Source: Sphaerotilus mobilis (lineage in GTDB: Bacteria; Pseudomonadota; Gammaproteobacteria; Burkholderiales; Burkholderiaceae_C). Taken from it: a stretch of 64,000 nucleotides of DNA. The notes below the pieces were generated by a model that saw only the letters and a program-made list of their open reading frames with translations, was not told the origin of the DNA and made no database searches. Positions 17,514 through 28,453 of the stretch are shown piece by piece; the first letter of the stretch is position 1; every line of letters starts with the position of its first letter. The position numbers and the translations under genes are program-made. The stretch spans positions 930,001 to 994,000 of the forward strand of contig NZ_SGWV01000007.1 in NCBI RefSeq assembly GCF_004216565.1. Direction: 5' to 3'.

Positions 17514-17996
17514 ATGCCCGCGATTCAACTGACTCCCGCCCAGCGCAAGGAACACCGCGCTGCGGCCCACCACCTCGACCCGGTCGTCATGATCGGTGGC
17601 GAGGGTCTCACGCCCGCCGTCCTCAAGGAGGCCGAGGGTGCCCTCAAGGCCCATGGCCTGATCAAGATCCGGGTCTTCAGCGACGACCGTGTCGCCCGCG
17701 AGGCCTTGCTGGCCACGCTGGCCGACCAGCTCGACGCCGCGCCGATCCAGCACATCGGCAAGCTGCTGGTGCTTTGGAAGCCGATCGAAGGCAAGGCCGC
17801 GCCGGTTGTCGTCGACGAGAGCCGTCGCCCCGGCCCGCGCGTCGTCAAGATCCTGAAGTTCTCCAAGAGCGGCACGCAACGCGCCCAGGTCAAGAAGCTG
17901 ACCGTGATGGGCAACGAGCGCATCTCCGCCGGTGGCCTGGTCAAGCGCGCGAAGAAGCGCGCGACGAGCAGCAAGAAGCGTTCGCTCGGCGGCTGA
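17514..17996 (+). CDS. yhbY: Ribosome-assembly RNA-binding protein YhbY, long form (160 aa)
   Basis: The first 97 or so residues are a CRM/YhbY domain, starting [31 protein letters not shown] and including [14 protein letters not shown] and [10 protein letters not shown]. YhbY associates with pre-50S particles in E. coli, where it is 97 residues long. This protein carries about 60 extra residues that are Lys/Arg/Ser-rich ([17 protein letters not shown] at the end), a likely disordered RNA-binding tail. It is divergent from rlmE, in line with a shared role in large-subunit maturation. Confidence 0.93.
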   Translation: MPAIQLTPAQRKEHRAAAHHLDPVVMIGGEGLTPAVLKEAEGALKAHGLIKIRVFSDDRVAREALLATLADQLDAAPIQHIGKLLVLWKPIEGKAAPVVVDESRRPGPRVVKILKFSKSGTQRAQVKKLTVMGNERISAGGLVKRAKKRATSSKKRSLGG

Positions 17997-18023
17997 TCCG
18001 CCGCACCGAAGACCGGACGAGAA

Positions 18024-18054
18024 CGGGTTCAGCCGCCGCGCCGCGGCGAACCCG
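18024..18054. terminator. Hairpin between convergent yhbY and DUF4149 gene
   Basis: CGGGTTC (18024-18030) pairs with GAACCCG (18048-18054), and an inner GCCGC/GCGGC pairs with one bulged A. It overlaps the last codons of the DUF4149 gene and lacks a clear T-run, so it is a possible weak bidirectional terminator. Confidence 0.4.
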
Positions 18055-18481
18055 CTGTGCCGCGCCAGACCAGCACCAGCAGCAGCACGCCCTTGAGCAG
18101 GAACAACAGGCTCGAGGCGCCGTGCAGCGTGCCGAAGCTGTACATGCCCTGGCCGGCACGCGCCGCTTCCATCATGGGCTGCAGCGCGAAATAACCCAGC
18201 ACCGTGCAGAACAGCGCGCCCAGCACCAGCAGCAGCTCGGTGGACACGCGCGAGCCCTGGCCGGCCTCGGCCTGCTGCTGCGCGACCTTGCGGTGCAACA
18301 GGAACAACAACATCGCCGCGCCCAGGGAAAGCTGGGCCTCGAGCCTGAAGCAGGCGCCGGCGAACTGGCCGGCCAGTGTGCGGTCCATGATCTGGAACGC
18401 CATCGGCGCGGCAACACCGCCGAGCGTCAGGACCAGGCCGAGCCAGAGGGCGGCCAGCAGCTTTGCGAGTCGGATCGGCAT
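18029..18481 (-). CDS. DUF4149 inner-membrane protein (150 aa)
   Basis: This is a small hydrophobic protein with about four predicted helices: LAALWLGLVLTLGGVAAPMAF, a QLSLGAAMLLFLLH segment, STELLLVLGALFCTVLGYFAL and SSLLFLLKGVLLLVLVW. The pattern 'LWLGL..T.G..APMAFQIMD' and a central short charged loop match DUF4149, whose function is unknown. It starts 5 bases after the greA stop on the same strand and is probably co-transcribed with greA. It has no catalytic residues that I recognise. Confidence 0.85.
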   Translation of the reverse strand: MPIRLAKLLAALWLGLVLTLGGVAAPMAFQIMDRTLAGQFAGACFRLEAQLSLGAAMLLFLLHRKVAQQQAEAGQGSRVSTELLLVLGALFCTVLGYFALQPMMEAARAGQGMYSFGTLHGASSLLFLLKGVLLLVLVWRGTAGSPRRGG

Positions 18482-18486
18482 GGCGC

Positions 18487-18963
18487 TCAGATGTAGCGCA
18501 CGTCGACGACCTCGTAGCGGCGCAGGCCGCCCGGTGCCTGGACCTCGGCGACGTCACCGGCTTCCTTGCCGATCAGCGCGCGAGCGATCGGCGAGCCGAC
18601 CGAGATGCGACCCTGCTTCAGGTCGGCCTCGTCCTCGCCCACGATCTGGTAGGTGACGGCATCGCCGCTGTCCTCTTCCTCCAGCTCGACGGTCGACCCG
18701 AACACCACCTTGCCACCGGCGTTCAACGCGGCCGGATCGATGATCTGCGCCTGCGCGAGCTTGCTCTCGATCTCGAGGATGCGGCCTTCGATGAAGCCTT
18801 GCTTGTCCTTGGCCGCGTCGTATTCCGCGTTCTCGGACAGGTCGCCCTGGGCGCGGGCTTCGGCGATGGCATTGACGACGGCCGGACGCTCGATGGTCTT
18901 CAGGCGATGCAGTTCCTGCTTGAGCAGTTCGGCGCCGCGCTTGGTCAGGGGAATGGTGGCCAT
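18487..18963 (-). CDS. greA: Transcription elongation factor GreA (158 aa)
   Basis: GreA inserts its coiled coil into the RNA polymerase secondary channel and stimulates cleavage of backtracked RNA. The N-terminal coiled coil ([21 protein letters not shown]) carries the tip acidic pair in [14 protein letters not shown], and the C-terminal globular FKBP-like domain includes [20 protein letters not shown] and ALIGKEAGD. Length is standard. It follows carAB on the same strand, separated by a strong terminator, so it probably has its own promoter in the 145-base gap. Confidence 0.97.
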   Translation of the reverse strand: MATIPLTKRGAELLKQELHRLKTIERPAVVNAIAEARAQGDLSENAEYDAAKDKQGFIEGRILEIESKLAQAQIIDPAALNAGGKVVFGSTVELEEEDSGDAVTYQIVGEDEADLKQGRISVGSPIARALIGKEAGDVAEVQAPGGLRRYEVVDVRYI

Positions 18964-19016
18964 GGTGAGTCGGTCGGGTGCGATCGAGGTCGATCGTTGC
19001 GGTTTTTCGGAGGGCC

Positions 19017-19067
19017 AAAAAGCGCGCCGCCGCGACCTGTCCCCGAGGGGAACGCGCCGCGGCGGCG
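19017..19067 (-). terminator. Intrinsic terminator downstream of carAB
   Basis: Read on the minus strand, CGCCGCCGCG (19067-19058) pairs perfectly with CGCGGCGGCG (19034-19025) and is followed by a T-run (plus-strand AAAAA at 19017-19021). A small TCCCC/GGGGA hairpin sits in the loop. It separates carB from greA. Confidence 0.75.
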
Positions 19068-19108
19068 TGTGGAGCGGCAGTTTAGTCCAGCCGCCGCTCC
19101 GGTTGGCT

Positions 19109-22388
<3,280 letters not shown>

Positions 22389-22396
<8 letters not shown>

Positions 22397-23579
22397 GGTT
22401 CGGCTCCTTCTTGTCGTTCTTTGCCATCAGCGCGGTGAAGCGGTCGAACAGGTAGGCGATGTCGTGGGGACCCGGCGAGGCTTCCGGGTGTCCCTGGAAG
22501 CAGAATGCCGGCCGGTCGGTGCGGGCCAGGCCCTGCAGCGTGCCGTCGAACAGGCTGACGTGGGTCGGACGCAGGTTGGCCGGCAGGCTGGCCGCGTCGA
22601 CCGCGAAGCCGTGGTTCTGGCTGGTGATCGAGACGCGGCCGTCGTCGAGGTCCTTGACCGGGTGGTTCGCGCCGTGGTGGCCGAACTTCATCTTGAAGGT
22701 CTTCGCGCCCGAGGCCAGCGCCATGATCTGGTGGCCCAGGCAGATGCCGAAGGTCGGGATGCCCGACTCGATCAGCGTGCGCGCCGCCTCGATCGCGTAG
22801 TCGCAGGGCTCCGGGTCACCCGGGCCGTTGGACAGGAAGATGCCGTCGGGCTGATGCGCCAGCACGGCAGCTGCCGGGGTCTTGGCCGGCACCACGGTGA
22901 CGCGACAGCCACGCTCGGCGAGCATGCGCAGGATGTTGTTCTTGACGCCGAAGTCATAAGCCACGACGTGGAAGCGCGGCGCGGTCTGCTGGCCAAAGCC
23001 GGGCTTGCCGTCCTCGCCGAACAGGCGCCACTCGGTCTCGGTCCATTCGACCGGCTCGCTGCGGCTGACGACCTGCGCCAGATCGAGTCCAGCCATGCTG
23101 GGCGCCGAGCGGGCGGCGGCCACGGCGGCGTCGCGCTGGGCCTGGGTGATCACCGTGCCGGCCGGGAAGGCGACGATCGCGCCGTTCTGGGCGCCGTTGG
23201 TGCGCAGCAGCCGGGTGAGTCGACGGGTGTCGATGTCAGCGATCGCCACGGTGCCTTCGGCGACGAGGTACTCGCTCAGCGTGAGCGTCTGGCGGAAGTT
23301 GGACGAACGAACCGGCAGGTCCTTGATGATCAGGCCGGCGGCATGGACTTTCGAGGCCTCGACATCCTGCAGGTTGACGCCGTAGTTGCCGATGTGCGGA
23401 TACGTCAGCGTGACGATCTGCCGGCAATAGCTCGGGTCGGTGAGGATTTCCTGATAGCCAGTGAGCGCGGTGTTGAACACCACCTCGCCCACCGTCTGAC
23501 CGGCAGCGCCGATCGAGGTGCCTTGAAAGACCGTGCCGTCTGCGAGTGCGAGAAGAGCGGGGGGCAGGACGGGCAGCAC
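22389..23579 (-). CDS. carA: Carbamoyl-phosphate synthase small chain CarA (396 aa)
   Basis: CarA is the glutamine amidotransferase subunit that passes ammonia to CarB through a tunnel. The N-terminal CarA-specific domain starts [18 protein letters not shown]. The class I glutaminase domain begins near [16 protein letters not shown] and carries the nucleophile Cys in GICLGHQ plus the His-Glu pair in [13 protein letters not shown]. Length is normal. The genes are ordered carA-carB with an 8-base overlap, so translation is probably coupled. The upstream 320-base gap carries a TATACT promoter element. Confidence 0.99.
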
Positions 23580-23899
23580 GGGTTCTCCGATGGGTGGACG
23601 CTCGCCCGACGCGCGCCGGTGCGGCTCGACCCATCCGGCAAAGGACGTCTCGGGGCTGCACTGGGGGTGGGTTGCAACACGATCCGGGCCGGCCGCGCCA
23701 CCCCTTCTTCAGGGCGTCGCGGCGACCCGGACAGGCCGGGCGGCGTTGTTGGCAGACAAACCGTGAAAGTATAACGTCTGCGGGTTTTCCCGCCGCCCGA
23801 AACCGGTGCGTCGAAGGGATGTTGGCGGTGCCGGCATGCCCTGGAACGTGCGTGCCGATCAGGACGACAGGTCGATCAAGCCATGCGGCCCGCTGCGGC
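23580..23899 (-). promoter_or_regulatory. carAB promoter region (TATACT) with palindrome
   Basis: This 320-base gap lies between carA and the GlcG-like gene. On the minus strand TATACT at 23768-23773 is a good -10 element, and a perfect GCGGG-AAAA-CCCGC palindrome (23780-23793) lies just upstream, over the spacer/-35 zone where an operator would sit. The leader from there to the carA start would be about 180 bases. No open frame or recognised riboswitch was seen. Confidence 0.55.
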
Positions 23900-24307
23900 T
23901 CAGGCGGTCAGGGCGGCGATGCCAGCCTTGGCGATCTGCGCATCCTCAGTGGACTTCACGCCACTGACGCCGATTGCGCCGATGCAGTCGCCGTCGATGA
24001 TGATGGGCACGCCACCTTCGAGCAGCGCATCGACCTCGGGCGCGGTCACGAAGGAGACGCGGCCCTGGTTGATCATCTCCTCGTAGATGCGGCTTTCGCG
24101 GCGCCCCAGCGCTGCTGTGCGGGCCTTGGCCGGCGCGATGTGCGACGACAGCGGAGCGGCGCCGTCCAGGCGCTGCAGCCACAGCAGGTGGCCGCCGTCG
24201 TCGACGATGGCGAAGGTGACGGCCCAACTGTTCTTGACCGCCTCGGCTTCGGCGGCGGCGGCCATGCGGCGCAGGTCTTCGTGGGTCAGGGCGGAACGGG
24301 TCTTCAT
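23900..24307 (-). CDS. GlcG/HbpS-type heme-binding-like protein (135 aa)
   Basis: The protein matches the GlcG/HbpS (DUF336) fold: THEDLRRMAAAAEAEA, then WAVTFAIVDDGGHLLWLQRLDGA, a KARTAALGR segment, VDALLEGGVPIIIDGDCIGAIGVSG and a final DAQIAKAGIAAL. Members include heme-binding HbpS and proteins beside glycolate or diol operons, but many are unassigned, and no partner gene sits here. I chose the ATG at 24307 (MKTRSALTHEDL); a longer frame to 24352 adds 15 Arg/Pro-rich residues unlike the family. It is transcribed toward carA with its own upstream region shared with the divergent YccA gene. Confidence 0.87.
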   Translation of the reverse strand: MKTRSALTHEDLRRMAAAAEAEAVKNSWAVTFAIVDDGGHLLWLQRLDGAAPLSSHIAPAKARTAALGRRESRIYEEMINQGRVSFVTAPEVDALLEGGVPIIIDGDCIGAIGVSGVKSTEDAQIAKAGIAALTA

Positions 24308-24476
24308 GCTCAGGGCGGTCGGGCGACCGTGTCGGTGGATCGGGAGGCGCATTCTCCCCGCAAGCCACGTGACGCACTGCGGGTCGGGAAGCTGTGGATT
24401 TCCTGAAGAAAGCCGGGAACTAGAATGAGTTTCGAGGTGTCACAGGCACCGTCTTCAACCACATTCCGGAGGATTC
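24308..24476. promoter_or_regulatory. Divergent region GlcG-like / YccA-like
   Basis: This 169-base divergent gap includes TAGAAT at 24421-24426 on the plus strand, a plausible -10 element about 50 bases before the YccA-like ATG, and AGGAGG-like CGGAGG at 24467-24472 as its ribosome-binding site. No clear promoter for the minus-strand gene was seen. Confidence 0.45.
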
Positions 24477-25172
24477 ATGACCCCTGACCTGTCGACCTAC
24501 ACGGCCCACGCCGGCACGGGTGCGCTGGGCCTGCAGCAACAACGCGTCCTGCGCAACACCTACGCCCTGCTGGCCCTGTCGATGATCCCGACCGTGCTGG
24601 GCGCCTGGGTGGGCGTCACGACCGGCGTGATGGCGGCCATGGGCAACGGGCTATCCATGGTGCTGTTCCTGGTCGGTGCGTTCGGCTTCATGTTCGCAAT
24701 CGAGAAGACCAAGGAATCGGGCACCGGCGTGGCCGTGCTGCTGGCCTTCACCTTCTTCATGGGCCTGATGCTCTCGCGCATGCTGGCGATGATCCTGGGC
24801 TTCAAGAACGGCAGCTCGCTGATCATGATGGCCTTCGGCGGCACGGCAGGCGTGTTCTTCGCCATGGCCACCCTGGCGACCGTCATCAAGCGTGACCTGT
24901 CGGGCATGGGCAAGTTCCTGTTCGTCGGCGCGGTGGTCGTGCTGATTGCGGGTGTGATCAACGTGTTCGTGCAGTCCTCGGCCCTGATGCTGACGCTGTC
25001 GGTGATCTGCGTGGGCCTGTTCTCGGCCTTCATGCTCTACGACATCAAGCGCGTGCTGGACGGCGGCGAGACCAACTACATCAGCGCCACGCTGGCGATC
25101 TACCTGGACATCTACAACGTGTTCCAGAGCCTGCTGGCGATCTTTGGGCTGGCCGGCGGCGAACGCGAGTAA
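24477..25172 (+). CDS. Bax inhibitor-1/YccA family membrane protein (231 aa)
   Basis: This is a polytopic inner-membrane protein with about seven hydrophobic helices from residue 25 to 225, matching the BI-1/YccA (TMBIM) family: RNTYALLALSMIPTVLGAWVG at the start, the family MAFGGTAGVFFAM segment, and the C-terminal MLYDIKRVL...YISATLAIYLDIYNVFQSLL with its Asp residues. E. coli YccA inhibits FtsH degradation of SecY, and other members are pH-gated calcium leak channels. Which role applies here cannot be told. It is monocistronic with a strong terminator behind it. Confidence 0.93.
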   Translation: MTPDLSTYTAHAGTGALGLQQQRVLRNTYALLALSMIPTVLGAWVGVTTGVMAAMGNGLSMVLFLVGAFGFMFAIEKTKESGTGVAVLLAFTFFMGLMLSRMLAMILGFKNGSSLIMMAFGGTAGVFFAMATLATVIKRDLSGMGKFLFVGAVVVLIAGVINVFVQSSALMLTLSVICVGLFSAFMLYDIKRVLDGGETNYISATLAIYLDIYNVFQSLLAIFGLAGGERE

Positions 25173-25188
25173 GCACCCTGCCCCCCAG

Positions 25189-25217
25189 AAAAAGGCCCGG
25201 TCATGCCGGGCCTTTTT
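25189..25217. terminator. Bidirectional intrinsic terminator (yccA-like / dnaB)
   Basis: GGCCCGG (25194-25200) and CCGGGCC (25206-25212) form the stem around TCATG, flanked by five A residues on the left and five T residues on the right. The symmetry lets it end both the plus-strand YccA-like transcript and the minus-strand dnaB transcript. Confidence 0.9.
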
Positions 25218-25249
25218 CATGTCTGGACGCCAACGGCGCCGCAGAAAAG

Positions 25250-26671
25250 TCAGTACTCGCTACCCCCGCCAAAGCTGCCGGGTGCAAGGTTCTCGAACTT
25301 GGTCAGCGGACGCAAGAAGGCCAGCTTGACCGTGCCGACAGGCCCGTTGCGCTGCTTGCCGATGATGATCTCGGCGACGCCCGGCTCCTTCGAGTCCTTG
25401 TTGTAGTACTCGTCGCGGTAGATGAACATGATCACGTCGGCGTCCTGCTCGATGGCACCGGACTCGCGCAGATCGCTCATCATCGGCCGCTTGTCGGTGC
25501 GGGTCTCAACCGAGCGGTTGAGCTGCGACAGCGCGATCACCGGGCACTGCAGTTCCTTGGCCAGCGCCTTCAGGCCGCGCGAGATCTCGCTGATCTCGGT
25601 GGCACGGTTCTCACCGCTGGAGGCCGACGAGCCGCTCATCAGCTGCAGGTAGTCCACGATGATCAGCCCGAGCTTGCCGCATTGGCGCGCCAGGCGCCGC
25701 GAGCGGGCCCGCAGCTCGGTCGGGTTGAGCGCCGGGGTCTCGTCGATGTGCAGGCTGATGTTGCGCAGCTGGTCGACCGCCTCGGACAGCCGCCCCCATT
25801 CCTCGTCACGCAGCGCGCCGGTGCGCAGGTGCTGCTGGTCGATGCGGCCTAGCGAGCCCACCATCCGCAGCGCCAGCTGCGAGGCACCCATTTCCATCGA
25901 GAACACCAGGACAGGCAATTGCTCCTTGACCGCCACATGCTCACCGATGTTGAGCGCGAAGGCGGTCTTGCCCATGGACGGACGGGCCGCCAGGATGATC
26001 AGGTCGCCCGGTTGCAGGCCAGCGGTCATGCGATCGAGGTCAGCGAAGCCCGACGGCACGCCGGTGACCTCGCCGGCGCCGTTCTCGGCCAGTTCCTGCA
26101 CCCGGTCGATCAGCTGGACCACCAGCGACTCCATCGAGTGCATGCCCTGCTTGTTGCGCGAACCCTCCTCGCCGATGCGGAAGATCTTGCCCTCGGCCTC
26201 GTCGAGGATGCTGGAGACAGCCCGCCCCTGCGGGTTGAAGGCGTTCGTGGCGATCTCGTCGCTCGCGGCCACCAGCTTGCGCAGGATGGCCCGCTCGCGA
26301 ACGATCTCGGCATAGCGGCGCATGTTCGCCGCGCTCGGCACGCTCTGTGCCAGCGCATTCAGGTAGGCCAGGCCACCAACCTCCTCGGCCTTGCCCAGGC
26401 TGGTCAGCTGCTCGAACACGGTGATGACGTCGGCCGGCTTGTTGGTCGAGATCAGCGCCATGATGGCCGCGTAGATGAGCTTGTGTTCGTAGCGGTAGAA
26501 GTCGCTGTCGGTGAGCAGGTCGCCGGCCCGGTCCGAAGCGCTGTTGTCGAGCATGAGCCCGCCCAGCACGCTCTGCTCGGCCTCGACGGAGTGCGGCGGC
26601 ACGCGCAGGCGCGCCACTTCGTCATCGGTGCCGCGAGGCAGGGGTGTGGTTCCGGAGAGCAGGGCAGACAT
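25250..26671 (-). CDS. dnaB: Replicative DNA helicase DnaB (473 aa)
   Basis: DnaB is the hexameric 5'-3' helicase that unwinds DNA at the replication fork and contacts primase. The N-terminal domain starts at RVPPHSVEAEQSVLGGLMLDN, and the RecA-like C-terminal domain has Walker A ARPSMGKTAFALN, Walker B LIIVDYLQLMSG and the conserved ELQCPVIALSQLNRSVETR. I prefer the ATG at 26671, which gives a normal-length protein; an open frame up to 26758 would add 29 residues not typical of DnaB. It follows rplI on the same strand, the usual betaproteobacterial order, but a terminator lies between them. Confidence 0.97.
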   Translation of the reverse strand: MSALLSGTTPLPRGTDDEVARLRVPPHSVEAEQSVLGGLMLDNSASDRAGDLLTDSDFYRYEHKLIYAAIMALISTNKPADVITVFEQLTSLGKAEEVGGLAYLNALAQSVPSAANMRRYAEIVRERAILRKLVAASDEIATNAFNPQGRAVSSILDEAEGKIFRIGEEGSRNKQGMHSMESLVVQLIDRVQELAENGAGEVTGVPSGFADLDRMTAGLQPGDLIILAARPSMGKTAFALNIGEHVAVKEQLPVLVFSMEMGASQLALRMVGSLGRIDQQHLRTGALRDEEWGRLSEAVDQLRNISLHIDETPALNPTELRARSRRLARQCGKLGLIIVDYLQLMSGSSASSGENRATEISEISRGLKALAKELQCPVIALSQLNRSVETRTDKRPMMSDLRESGAIEQDADVIMFIYRDEYYNKDSKEPGVAEIIIGKQRNGPVGTVKLAFLRPLTKFENLAPGSFGGGSEY

Positions 26672-26762
26672 CGATCGATGATAGGTCGGGGGTCGGACGG
26701 CGCCTGTGGACAGGGCTGGGGACAAGCGCTTGAAAGACGGGGGAAAAGTGAGCGACACAATG

Positions 26763-26790
26763 AAAAGAGGCCGGCATGAGCCGGCCTCTT
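26763..26790 (-). terminator. Intrinsic terminator after rplI
   Basis: A perfect GAGGCCGGC/GCCGGCCTC stem with a 4-base loop is followed on the minus strand by TTTT. It lies between rplI and dnaB and should limit read-through from the ribosomal cluster into dnaB. Confidence 0.85.
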
Positions 26791-26847
26791 CGGGCGGTGC
26801 AGGCGTTCACGACCACAAGGGCCGCGCCGCCGTTTGCCAGGTCAGGA

Positions 26848-27300
26848 TCAGTCGGTCTCGCCGACCACCGCGACCGTGATGTCAACGACGACATCGTGGT
26901 GCAGGGCCACGGACACCGGGAACTCGCCGACGTGCTTGAGCGGGCCATTGGGCAGACGGATCTGCGACTTGGCGACGTCAACGCCCTGGGCCTTGAGACC
27001 TTCGGCGATGTCGGCATTGGTCACCGAACCGAACAGGCGGCCATCCACGCCGGCCTTCTGGCTGATGGTGACGGTCTTGCCGCCGAGCTTGTCGCCTTGC
27101 GCCTGGGCGCCGGCCAGCTTCTGGGCCTGGACCTTTTCCAGTTCAGCGCGACGCGCTTCGAATTCGGCGATCGCCTTCTCGGTCGCACGACGGGCAGCGC
27201 CGGTCGGGATCAGGAAGTTGCGTGCGTAGCCGTCCTTGACCTTGACCACGTCGCCGAGGGCGCCGAGGTTGGCCACTTTTTCCAGCAGGATCACTTGCAT
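26848..27300 (-). CDS. rplI: 50S ribosomal protein L9 (150 aa)
   Basis: L9 has two small globular domains joined by a long helix. The N-terminal domain is the canonical [32 protein letters not shown], the connecting helix runs through [27 protein letters not shown], and the C-terminal domain starts near [24 protein letters not shown]. It is the last gene of the rpsF-priB-rpsR-rplI cluster, 11 bases after rpsR. Length is normal. Confidence 0.99.
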   Translation of the reverse strand: MQVILLEKVANLGALGDVVKVKDGYARNFLIPTGAARRATEKAIAEFEARRAELEKVQAQKLAGAQAQGDKLGGKTVTISQKAGVDGRLFGSVTNADIAEGLKAQGVDVAKSQIRLPNGPLKHVGEFPVSVALHHDVVVDITVAVVGETD

Positions 27301-27311
27301 GTTTCTACTCC

Positions 27312-27596
27312 TCAGACCTTGTGCTGGTCGCTGTACGGCAGCATGGCCAGGAAGCGGGCGCGCTTGATGGCGGTGGTCAGCTGGCGCTGGAAGTAGGCAC
27401 GGGTGCCGGTCAGGCGAGCGGGCGTGATCTTGCCGTTCTCACCGACGAAATCGCGCAGCACGTCGAGATCCTTGTAGTCGATCTCTTGCACACCGGCGAC
27501 GGTGAAACGGCAGAAACGCTTGCGCTTGAACAGCAGCGACTGCTGGTTGCGCTTGGTCTTGCGATCCTTGGAAAACTTGCCACGGGGCGGAGCCAT
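27312..27596 (-). CDS. rpsR: 30S ribosomal protein S18 (94 aa)
   Basis: S18 binds the central domain of 16S rRNA together with S6. The conserved core is clear: [42 protein letters not shown], and the end [20 protein letters not shown] short basic N-terminal extension ([19 protein letters not shown]) precedes it, as in many betaproteobacteria. It lies 10 bases after priB. Confidence 0.99.
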   Translation of the reverse strand: MAPPRGKFSKDRKTKRNQQSLLFKRKRFCRFTVAGVQEIDYKDLDVLRDFVGENGKITPARLTGTRAYFQRQLTTAIKRARFLAMLPYSDQHKV

Positions 27597-27606
27597 AGTG
27601 ACCTCT

Positions 27607-27915
27607 TCAATTCGAATTGGGTGACTGGGACGAAGGGACGAAGGCGCTGATGTGCAGCATCACCCCCTTGCCATTGCGCTGTTTGCCCAGGAATCCGCGG
27701 ATGTCGATCTCGTCGCCGACCGGCACGCGGGCCAGGTCTAGGGCGAGATCGCCGATCGCCGTCGCATGCATCTCCAGGGAGACCTTGCGGGGCGCCCCGG
27801 CGTGCATCAATTCGCACGCATGGGTCAGGCGGATGTCGAGTGCCGGCAAGCCGGCAGGGGTGTAGCGCAGGGCGGCGCGCTCCACGATGCGGCCGGAGAG
27901 CTGGACGTCGTTCAT
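27607..27915 (-). CDS. priB: Primosomal replication protein N, PriB (102 aa)
   Basis: PriB is an OB-fold, single-strand-DNA-binding protein that helps PriA reload DnaB at stalled forks. [20 protein letters not shown], then [10 protein letters not shown], and a C-terminal strand [13 protein letters not shown] match the PriB/SSB fold. Its position between rpsF and rpsR is the classic one. Length is normal for the family. Confidence 0.95.
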   Translation of the reverse strand: MNDVQLSGRIVERAALRYTPAGLPALDIRLTHACELMHAGAPRKVSLEMHATAIGDLALDLARVPVGDEIDIRGFLGKQRNGKGVMLHISAFVPSSQSPNSN

Positions 27916-27968
27916 CGGAACAAGGTCGCTGCATCCGGGCGCCGGGGCGCACGCGGGGGTTCAGACAC

Positions 27969-28337
27969 TCAGGCCGCCGTCTCCTGCTGCTGCTGCGACT
28001 TGCGCGCTTCTTCCTTCTCGACACGCTTCATCATCGACGACGGAGCGGTCTCGGCCTTGTCCTTCTTCACCGTCAGGTGACGCAGGACGGCGTCGTTGAA
28101 GCGGAAGCCGGTCTCGATTTCAGCCAGGGTTTCCTTGCTGCACTCGATGTTGACGCACAGGTAGTGCGCCTTGGCCAGCTTGTTGATCATGTAGGCCAGC
28201 TGGAAGCGGCCCCAGTCTTCAACGCGGTGCACCTTGCCGCCATTGCTGGTGACGAGGGTCTTGTAGCGCTCCAGCATGGCCGGAACCTGTTCGCTCTGGT
28301 CCGGATGGACCAGCAGCACGATTTCATAGTGACGCAT
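27969..28337 (-). CDS. rpsF: 30S ribosomal protein S6 (122 aa)
   Basis: S6 pairs with S18 on 16S rRNA. The start at 28337 gives the canonical [19 protein letters not shown]; an upstream open extension to 28412 is not conserved. Further S6 marks are [32 protein letters not shown] and [18 protein letters not shown]. The charged Glu/Gln-rich tail may be the site of poly-glutamate addition in some species, but that needs a modifying enzyme not seen here. It is first in the cluster, behind a TATAAT promoter. Confidence 0.98.
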   Translation of the reverse strand: MRHYEIVLLVHPDQSEQVPAMLERYKTLVTSNGGKVHRVEDWGRFQLAYMINKLAKAHYLCVNIECSKETLAEIETGFRFNDAVLRHLTVKKDKAETAPSSMMKRVEKEEARKSQQQQETAA

Positions 28338-28453
28338 CAGTACTCCTTGGGGATTCCAGTTGAGGAAGCCGCCCCGTCGCGTCAGGACACAGGTGCGGCA
28401 AGGGAAAGCCAAAAATTATAGCAGGTACGCCGAATGCGCCCCGATGGGACGGG
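28338..28453 (-). promoter_or_regulatory. rpsF operon promoter (extended -10 TGCTATAAT)
   Basis: On the minus strand TGCTATAAT (TATAAT at 28415-28420) is a perfect -10 hexamer with the extended TGn element; no good -35 is visible, which extended -10 promoters tolerate. The leader to rpsF would be about 70 bases, ending in an AAGGAG site at about 28343-28348. Confidence 0.7.

Noticed and set aside
26690-26730. Possible DnaA boxes near the dnaB start (CTGTGGACA)
   Set aside because: There is only one or two imperfect matches to TTATCCACA, no AT-rich unwinding region, and dnaA/dnaN are absent, so this is not a convincing origin.
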